Source: Gordonia sp. (in: high G+C Gram-positive bacteria) (GTDB lineage: Bacteria > Actinomycetota > Actinomycetes > Mycobacteriales > Mycobacteriaceae). Taken from it: DNA of 9,881 bases. The notes beneath the pieces were generated by a model. It searched no databases. It was not told where the DNA came from and saw nothing but the letters and a program-made list of their open reading frames with translations. The position numbers and the translations under genes are program-made. The stretch lies in the NCBI GenBank assembly GCA_030152405.1, contig JASLJL010000224.1:1-9881 (forward strand), written 5' to 3'. This document shows positions 5,287 through 9,881 of the stretch, one piece after another (the stretch's first letter is position 1; each line of letters begins with the position of its first letter).

Positions 5287-6660
5287 ATGTCCGAAGACAC
5301 CACTGTGACGACGGAGGCCCCGCAGGCCCGGTTCGACCTCGTCGTCCGCGGCGAACAGACCCTCACCACCGCAGGCATCGTGGCCCGCGAGATCGGCATC
5401 ACCGGTGGTCGCGTCGTCGCGATCGAGCCCCTCGGAAGCGGCCTCGACGGCGCGGAGATCGTCGAGCTGGCACCCGATCAGGTGATGATCCCCGGCTTGG
5501 TCGACACTCACGTGCACGTGAACGAGCCGGGCCGCACCGAGTGGGAGGGCTTCGACTCGGCCACCCGCGCCGCTGCCGCGGGCGGCGTCACCACGCTCAT
5601 CGACATGCCGCTGAACTCGATTCCCCCGACCGTCAACGTCGAGGCGCTCAACGCCAAGCGTGCCGCCGCCGCGGGCAAGACTCACATCGACGTCGGCTTT
5701 TGGGGCGGCGCCGTCCCCGGCAACAAGGGTGATCTGCGCGGACTGCACGACGAAGGCGTCTTCGGCTTCAAGTGCTTCCTGCTGCACTCGGGCGTCGACG
5801 AGTTCCCCCACCTCACCGCGGACGAGATGGAAGAGGACATGGCCGAGCTGGCCGGGTTCGACTCCCTGATGATCGTTCACGCCGAGGACTCCCGCGCCAT
5901 CGATCACGCACCGACCGCGGAGGGCAATCAGTACTCGCAGTTCCTCGCCTCGCGTCCGCGTGGCGCCGAGAACGTGGCGATCGCCGAGGTGATCGAACGC
6001 GCACGCTGGACCGGCGCTCGCGCGCACGTCCTGCACCTGTCGTCGTCGGACGCCCTGCCGATGATCGCGTCCGCACGGCGTGACGGCGTCAAGATCACCG
6101 TCGAGACCTGCCCGCACTACCTCACTCTTCTCGCCGAGGAGATCCCGAACGGCGCCACCGCGTTCAAGTGCTGCCCGCCGATCCGCGAGGCCTCCAACCG
6201 CGAGCTCCTCTGGCAGGGACTCGAGGACGGCACGATCGACTGCATCGTTTCGGACCACTCCCCCTCGACCATCGATCTGAAGGACGTCGTGAACGGCGAC
6301 TTCGGCGTCGCGTGGGGCGGCGTCGCATCGTTGCAGCTCGGGCTGTCGCTGATCTGGACCGAGGCCCGCAAGCGGGGCATCGCCCTTACTCAGGTTCTCG
6401 AGTGGATGTCGGCCAAGCCCGCCGCTCTCGCAGGCCTGAACAACAAGGGACGGATCGCCCTCGGGTACGACGCCGACTTCGCGATCTTCGAGCCCGAGTC
6501 CGCGCAGGTCGTCGACGTGACGAAGCTGCACCACAAGAACCCGATCAGCCCGTACGACGGCCGCGCACTCGCGGGTGTCGTGAAGAGCACCTGGCTGCGC
6601 GGCAAGAAGATCGACTTCCAGACGGCTCAGGGACGCATGCTGCGCCGCGGCGACGTCTAA
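5287..6660 (+). CDS. allB: Allantoinase
   Basis: Hydrolyses allantoin to allantoate (EC 3.5.2.5), the first ring-opening step of ureide breakdown, in the cytosol. The product is 457 aa, matching the family's usual length of about 450. AAGGAG lies 9 nt before the ATG. It is an amidohydrolase-fold enzyme with every metal-centre residue visible: His75 and His77 (DTHVHVNEPG), the carbamylated Lys162 (GVFGFKCFLLHSGVDEF), His198 (IVHAEDS), His250 (AHVLHLSSSDA) and Asp323 (IVSDHSPS). ETCPHYLTL (273-281) and KCCPPIR (294-300) are further signatures separating allantoinases and dihydropyrimidinases from dihydroorotases. The KCFLLHSG stretch favours allantoinase over hydantoinase. It diverges from the permease across 247 bp with shared operators and is followed directly by an S51 peptidase gene. 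I see no truncation or frameshift. Confidence 0.96.
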   Translation: MSEDTTVTTEAPQARFDLVVRGEQTLTTAGIVAREIGITGGRVVAIEPLGSGLDGAEIVELAPDQVMIPGLVDTHVHVNEPGRTEWEGFDSATRAAAAGGVTTLIDMPLNSIPPTVNVEALNAKRAAAAGKTHIDVGFWGGAVPGNKGDLRGLHDEGVFGFKCFLLHSGVDEFPHLTADEMEEDMAELAGFDSLMIVHAEDSRAIDHAPTAEGNQYSQFLASRPRGAENVAIAEVIERARWTGARAHVLHLSSSDALPMIASARRDGVKITVETCPHYLTLLAEEIPNGATAFKCCPPIREASNRELLWQGLEDGTIDCIVSDHSPSTIDLKDVVNGDFGVAWGGVASLQLGLSLIWTEARKRGIALTQVLEWMSAKPAALAGLNNKGRIALGYDADFAIFEPESAQVVDVTKLHHKNPISPYDGRALAGVVKSTWLRGKKIDFQTAQGRMLRRGDV

Positions 6661-7221
6661 GTGCACCTGCTACTGCTGTCCCTCGGCGACGGAGCGCTCC
6701 CGCGCTTCGTCGCCGAGTGCGTTCGGAAGCCCGCCGCGTCGGTGCGCATCGGCATCGTGGCGGGTGCCGGCCGGGAGCTCCTGGAGGATCGTGGGTTCCA
6801 GACCGTCGACGACTTCGCGTTCGACGACGTCGACGCGGTGTACGTGGGCGGCGGCAACACATTCGCGATCCTCGCCGATCTACGGGCCCGCGGCATCGAC
6901 CGCGAGCTCGCCGAGCGGGTACACGCAGGACTTCCCTATATCGGCCTCAGCGCCGGTTCGGTGATCGTCGGTCCCGATGTGGAGCCGGCCGCGTTGCTCG
7001 ACGACCCCGCCGACGCACCCGGCCTCGTCGACACCACCGGGTTGCGTCTGATCGATCGAGTCGTGGTCCCTCACGCGGGCGGCATGCTGCCCGCGTACCC
7101 GTCGTCGCTGATCACCGAGACGCTCGACACGTACGGGTCGCGGTTCGACCTCGTTCCGCTCGACGACGATCAAGCCCTGCTGGTGACTCCCGATTCGCAG
7201 GAGATCGTCGCGTCCAGGTGA
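6661..7221 (+). CDS. S51-family peptidase, PepE (aspartyl dipeptidase)-like, short form
   Basis: The product is 186 aa from GTG 6661, directly abutting the allB stop codon (6658-6660) with no Shine-Dalgarno, so translation probably depends on ribosomes finishing allB. Characterised S51 enzymes are serine hydrolases: PepE cuts Asp-X dipeptides and cyanophycinase cuts beta-Asp-Arg. Visible motifs are YVGGGNTF (61-68), the nucleophile elbow IGLSAGS (94-100, Ser97) and VPHAGG (136-141, His138), fitting the Ser-His pair of the family. E. coli PepE has 229 aa, so this is about 40 residues shorter, mainly in the N-terminal half before GGGNT, where only about 60 residues precede the motif. Its fixed place in the allB transcript suggests it serves ureide use or handles an amide-type by-product, but no such substrate is known to me. 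Family assignment is confident; physiological role is unknown. Confidence 0.85.
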   Translation: MHLLLLSLGDGALPRFVAECVRKPAASVRIGIVAGAGRELLEDRGFQTVDDFAFDDVDAVYVGGGNTFAILADLRARGIDRELAERVHAGLPYIGLSAGSVIVGPDVEPAALLDDPADAPGLVDTTGLRLIDRVVVPHAGGMLPAYPSSLITETLDTYGSRFDLVPLDDDQALLVTPDSQEIVASR

Positions 7222-7231
7222 ACGGCTGCTG

Positions 7232-7999
7232 CTAGATGTCGTCGAACGACCCGCCGCGGCCTCGGCCCGACGCGAACCGTCCCGCGCCGCCGATGCCGTC
7301 TGCGGTCAGCGAGCCGAGTCCGATCGTGTACTCCGCGCGGATCGCGGCGTCCTCGTCGAGTCCCCATTGATCACGCGCCGACCGTCGATCACCCCGCATA
7401 CAGGTGTTCGGCATCCGCGCGATGTCGTGCGCGAGAGCCACCGCGGCCGTCCGCGCCTCACCCTCCGGAACCACTCGGTTGACCAGTCCGAACGAGAGCG
7501 CTTCAGACGCCCCGACCGGACGTCCGGTGAGGATCAGGTCCATGGCTCGGCTGTGCCCGATCAGCCGCGGCAGTCGGACGGTGCCGCCGTCGATCAGCGG
7601 GACTCCCCAGCGTCGGCAGAACACTCCGAGTGTCGCGCTCTCCTCCGCCACGCGGAGATCGCACCACACTGCGAGCTCGAGCCCACCCGCGACGGCGTGA
7701 CCGTGGATCGCGGCGATCACGGGCTTGTCGAGGTCGAGGCGCGTCGGCCCCATCGGACCGTCCCCGTCGGCGGTGAGCACGTTGGATCGCTCCGTGCCCA
7801 CACCCTTCAGGTCGGCGCCCGCACAGAACGAAGGTCCGTCGCCCGCCAGGACCGCGACCTTCGCGTCTGACTCCTCGAAATCGCGGAACGCGGCGGCCAG
7901 CGCCGCCGCCATCGGTCCATCCACGGCGTTGTGCCGCTCGCCGCGAGTCATCACGACGAGCATCACGTCGCCGTCGCGTTCACACCGGACGTCGGCCAT
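7232..7999 (-). CDS. Crotonase-fold protein (enoyl-CoA hydratase/isomerase family), divergent active site
   Basis: The product is 255 aa from ATG 7999, a normal length. It starts 5 bp after the stop of the SpeG-like gene and is probably translationally coupled to it (weak GAGG ten bases upstream). The CoA-binding and oxyanion-hole elements are clear: PSFCAGADLKGV (56-67) and IHGHAVAGGLELAVWCDLRVA (98-118). Glu108 corresponds to crotonase Glu144. The second catalytic Glu (Glu164 in rat crotonase) falls at Cys128 in LGVFCRRWGVPLIDGGT (124-140), with Asp137 nearby. It is therefore unlikely to be a standard hydratase and may be an isomerase, hydrolase or another crotonase-type enzyme. The tail is Gly/Arg-rich (FASGRGRGGSFDDI). 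It converges on the peptidase gene with only 10 bp between stops. Substrate unknown. Confidence 0.85.
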   Translation of the reverse strand: MADVRCERDGDVMLVVMTRGERHNAVDGPMAAALAAAFRDFEESDAKVAVLAGDGPSFCAGADLKGVGTERSNVLTADGDGPMGPTRLDLDKPVIAAIHGHAVAGGLELAVWCDLRVAEESATLGVFCRRWGVPLIDGGTVRLPRLIGHSRAMDLILTGRPVGASEALSFGLVNRVVPEGEARTAAVALAHDIARMPNTCMRGDRRSARDQWGLDEDAAIRAEYTIGLGSLTADGIGGAGRFASGRGRGGSFDDI

Positions 8000-8004
8000 C
8001 GCCG

Positions 8005-8514
8005 TCAGGCCTCGGGACGCTCGTCGTCGGCGAACACCGACATGCGGGTCACGTCGCGGTACGCGCCGTCGGCCCAGTACTCGGCCTTCATGTGGCCCTC
8101 GATCCGGAATCCACACTTCTGATAGACGTGGATGGCGCCCTCGTTCTCGTCGTCCACCTCCAGGTACACCTTGTGCAGGTTCAGGGTCTTGAACGCGTAG
8201 TCGAGGATCAACTTGGTGGCACTCTGCGCGTAGCCGTGACCCTGTCGGCCCGGTGCGACGATGATCTGGAACTCGCAGTTCCCGTGGATCGGCCGGATGT
8301 AGACCAGTTCGACGATGCCGACGGCCTCCCCGTCGTCGTCGATGACGAAGCGTCGCGACGTCGAGTCGTCGCGCCTGGCTTCGATCTTCGCCGCGAGCTC
8401 GGCTCGCGTCACATACGGTTCCGCGAACCAGTACCGAACCACTTCCGGATCGCTGAACAGCGAATGCAGAAACTCCAGATCGGCGGACTCTTGCGCACGC
8501 AGCGTGACAGTCAT
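8005..8514 (-). CDS. GNAT acetyltransferase, SpeG (spermidine N1-acetyltransferase)-like
   Basis: The product is 169 aa from ATG 8514. Transfers acetyl from acetyl-CoA, probably to a polyamine or similar amine; cytosolic. It resembles E. coli SpeG throughout as I recall that sequence: VRYWFAEPY (26-34), RRFVIDDDGEAVGIVELVYI (54-73), EFQIIVAP (81-88), the CoA pyrophosphate loop GRQGHGYA (89-96), LDYAFKTLNLHKVYLEVDDENEGAIHVYQKCGF (104-136, with Tyr131 at the catalytic position) and YRDVTRM near the end. SpeG of E. coli has 186 aa; the shortfall is the C-terminal tail. Related RimJ/RimL-type GNATs share part of this pattern, so the substrate is a family-level inference. The gene lies 42 bp after the VOC gene and 5 bp before the crotonase gene in one minus-strand run. 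AGGG sits about 9 bases before the ATG. Confidence 0.85.
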   Translation of the reverse strand: MTVTLRAQESADLEFLHSLFSDPEVVRYWFAEPYVTRAELAAKIEARRDDSTSRRFVIDDDGEAVGIVELVYIRPIHGNCEFQIIVAPGRQGHGYAQSATKLILDYAFKTLNLHKVYLEVDDENEGAIHVYQKCGFRIEGHMKAEYWADGAYRDVTRMSVFADDERPEA

Positions 8515-8556
8515 CCTGTCACCCTACCGAGCGCCACCCGACGTCCCGACGTCAGT

Positions 8557-8931
8557 TCACCGGTTCAGTGGCGTGAAGAAGTTGACGAGATTTCCGTCCG
8601 GGTCGCGGAATAGGAGCGAGCGGTTGCCCCACGGCATGTCCGTCGGCTCGTTAACGAATGACGTGATGACACCCTGCAGTCGCTGGTACTCGGCATCGAC
8701 GTCGCCAACCAGGAAGTCGAGCACGACGGACCGGTTGGCCGCCGGTTCCACAACGTCCTCCCCCAGCAGGCTCGCAGTCGCCGAACTGGCGATCGCAAGG
8801 CTACCGACCGAGGTGTTGAGCTGCGCGAACAGCGGATGCAGACGATCAGCGGCACCGCCGGTGACCTTCTCATAGAAGGCGACGAGTCCGTCGACGTCGT
8901 CGGTGATTATGCGGGTTGCTGCGAAGGTCAC
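8557..8931 (-). CDS. VOC (glyoxalase/bleomycin-resistance fold) family protein
   Basis: The product is 124 aa from GTG 8931, with AGGAG seven bases before it (minus strand, 8943-8939). One pair of beta-alpha-beta-beta-beta modules is visible: TRIITDDVDGLVAFYEKVTG (6-25) opens the first, and SVVLDFLVGDVDAEYQRL followed by NRSLLFRDPDGNLVNFFTP (near 103-121) forms the second. Metal-dependent members carry His in the first strand and Glu in the DPDGN-x-x-E strand; here those places are Ile8 (approximately) and Asn117. Metal catalysis is therefore unlikely, and a binding or sequestering role or an unusual catalytic mode is more plausible. It heads the minus-strand run with the SpeG-like and crotonase genes. 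Substrate not recognisable. Confidence 0.85.
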   Translation of the reverse strand: MTFAATRIITDDVDGLVAFYEKVTGGAADRLHPLFAQLNTSVGSLAIASSATASLLGEDVVEPAANRSVVLDFLVGDVDAEYQRLQGVITSFVNEPTDMPWGNRSLLFRDPDGNLVNFFTPLNR

Positions 8932-9020
8932 GATGTCTCTCCTCTTGTCGGATCACTCGGCTCCTAACCGGGCCGATGATCCTGACTGTAGGAAGCCTTC
9001 CGGCCAGTTTCTGTCCGGTT

Positions 9021-9036
9021 ATTTGTTCGAACGAAT
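9021..9036. promoter_or_regulatory. Palindrome around TTCGAA upstream of the DUF222 gene
   Basis: ATTTGTTCGAACGAAT has 7 of 8 symmetric pairs around GTTCGAAC. It lies 20 bp upstream of the predicted -35 of the DUF222 gene in an AT-richer stretch. The half-sites CGAAC and GTTCG are those of actinobacterial LexA boxes, but here they abut instead of being separated by four bases, so a LexA site is not claimed. Confidence 0.35.
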
Positions 9037-9056
9037 TTACGATGACACTATGATTT

Positions 9057-9086
9057 TTGACACTTGTCGGCTAGACTGGTTATAAC
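9057..9086 (+). promoter_or_regulatory. Promoter of the DUF222 gene, with PafBC (RecA-NDp)-like element
   Basis: A consensus -35 TTGACA (9057-9062) and TATAAC (9081-9086, five of six) are separated by 18 bp, so this is a strong housekeeping-type promoter with a start near 9093. Within it, TTGTCGGCT (9064-9072), then exactly 8 nt, then TATAAC resembles the mycobacterial DNA-damage promoter TTGTCRGTG-N8-TAnnnT used by PafBC, with two mismatches in the upstream box and one in the -10. Confidence 0.65.
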
Positions 9087-9151
9087 GGCTAAATCGGACA
9101 CGATCCTCTGCTCGTCGAGCGGAGTCGACATACCGAGAGGAGGCGAACCAG

Positions 9152-9881
9152 ATGATCAACCCATCTGATCTGCCCGATTCGCCTCTGGACCTCGCTCGGC
9201 TGCAGGACGCAGTAGCGGCGAAGCTCGCATCGGTGTCACTGACGGCCCTGTCCGACGACGACGTCCTGCGCACCGCGGAGGTGTTGGAGCGGTCGCACCG
9301 CCGGACGGTCGGTGTCGATGCCCGGTTGTACGCGGAGGTGTCGACTCGTGGCGTGTACCGGAAGGCCGGTGCGATGACACCGGGCAAGTACCTGACCTCT
9401 GTACTGCGTCTCGGAGTCGGTGCACGGAACCGTCGGGTCGCGGCGGCGCTTGCGATCAGCCCGCTCTACAACTACTCCGGCGATCAGCTCGACCCGGCGT
9501 TGCCGGCGACTGCCGCGGCCGTGGCAGACGGTGACCTCTCGATCGATCACGTGTCTGAGATCGCTGCAGTCATCGACGAGATTCCCGCCGCGATCCCGGC
9601 CGAGGACAAGGCCCGCGCCGAGGCCGAGCTCGCTGAGTTGTCTCGTGAGTTGACGCCGGAGGGTACGCGTGAGGTGGGGCGCCGGATTCTGGCCCATCTT
9701 GATCCCGACGGGTCGCTCACCGATGACGCCGACCGGGCTCGCACGCGCGGGTTTCAGGTCCAGCCGCAGGACAAGCGGCTGATGTCCAAGATCCGCGCGC
9801 AGGTCACCCCGGCGTTGCGGGCCAAGCTCGAAGCCGTCCTCACCCTCTGGGCCGAGGTCGGAATGAACAACCCCGACGACC
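9152..9881 (+). CDS. DUF222 (13E12 repeat-type) protein, probable HNH endonuclease family, 3' end cut by window
   Basis: The frame is open from ATG 9152 to the window edge (243 codons, no stop), preceded by an excellent ribosome site GAGAGGAGG (9135-9143, 8 nt spacing). The N-terminal part (20-80) is helical with LARLQDAVAAKLASVSLTALSDDDVLRTAEVLERSHRR. The stretch from about 115 reads AAVADGDLSIDHVSEIAAVIDEIP, and the part from about 180, ILAHLDPDGSLTDDADRARTRGF followed by TPALRAKLEAVL, is characteristic of DUF222. In this family an HNH nuclease domain usually follows at the C-terminus; it would lie outside the window, so nuclease activity is not shown here. Such genes are multi-copy in Mycobacteriales and behave like dispersed repeats. 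In M. tuberculosis some 13E12 members are DNA-damage induced, which fits the promoter seen here. No insertion-sequence ends are visible. Confidence 0.85.
   Translation, partial: MINPSDLPDSPLDLARLQDAVAAKLASVSLTALSDDDVLRTAEVLERSHRRTVGVDARLYAEVSTRGVYRKAGAMTPGKYLTSVLRLGVGARNRRVAAALAISPLYNYSGDQLDPALPATAAAVADGDLSIDHVSEIAAVIDEIPAAIPAEDKARAEAELAELSRELTPEGTREVGRRILAHLDPDGSLTDDADRARTRGFQVQPQDKRLMSKIRAQVTPALRAKLEAVLTLWAEVGMNNPDD

Noticed and set aside
5263..6666. Antisense open frame of 467 codons fully covering allB
   Set aside because: Mirror of third-position GC bias; no start signal and no recognisable domain.
8525..8560. Direct repeat/hairpin CGACGTC...CGACGTC between the VOC and SpeG-like genes as a terminator
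   Set aside because: The stem is only 5 bp with no T-run, too weak to separate the two genes.
8991..9001. Palindrome GGAAGCCTTCC upstream of the VOC gene as a further AllR operator
   Set aside because: The half-sites face the opposite way and spacing differs from the 15-mer; the neighbouring genes are not ureide genes.

Overview
The window is high-GC DNA with strong G/C third-position bias, frequent GTG starts and tight gene overlaps. The partial DUF222 (13E12-type) gene at the right end points to an actinobacterium of the Mycobacteriales, with Gordonia, Rhodococcus or Williamsia as good fits. The genus is inferred from gene content and was not tested.

The left two thirds (1 to about 7221) is an allantoin (purine ring) catabolism locus in four blocks. 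(1) An IclR/AllR-like repressor on the minus strand is cut by the window start. (2) Divergent from it is a plus-strand pair: a DUF6986 HpcH/HpaI-CitE-like aldolase overlapping a (S)-ureidoglycine aminohydrolase by GTGA. (3) A minus-strand pair follows: an NCS1 permease (probably allantoin) and an Asp/Glu/hydantoin racemase-superfamily protein. (4) Divergent from the permease is allantoinase (allB), followed with no gap by a short S51 (PepE-like) peptidase. Blocks 2 and 3 converge on two strong back-to-back hairpins (2688-2802).

The two divergent promoter regions share a 15-bp inverted repeat, TTCCRCNNTGMGGAA, in three copies (439-453, 5113-5127, 5245-5259). They also share a second, related box, TGGAAT-N5-TTCCG, in two copies (522-537 and the minus strand of 5123-5138). 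These sites bracket the start of every block, so the whole locus looks like one regulon of the linked IclR-family protein. The logic of the pathway is import of allantoin, possible racemisation, ring opening to allantoate by AllB, and deamination of ureidoglycine to ureidoglycolate by the aminohydrolase. Allantoate amidohydrolase and a recognisable ureidoglycolate-cleaving enzyme are not in the window. The DUF6986 enzyme is a candidate for a step at or after ureidoglycolate/glyoxylate.

The right third holds a minus-strand run of VOC (glyoxalase-fold) protein, SpeG-like polyamine N-acetyltransferase and divergent crotonase-fold protein. It runs tail-to-tail against the allB operon with 10 bp between stops. 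Then comes an AT-richer intergenic region (8932-9151) with a near-consensus promoter that also resembles the mycobacterial RecA-NDp/PafBC DNA-damage promoter. It drives a DUF222 (13E12-family) gene that runs off the right edge. No RNA genes, CRISPR arrays or insertion-sequence ends were seen.
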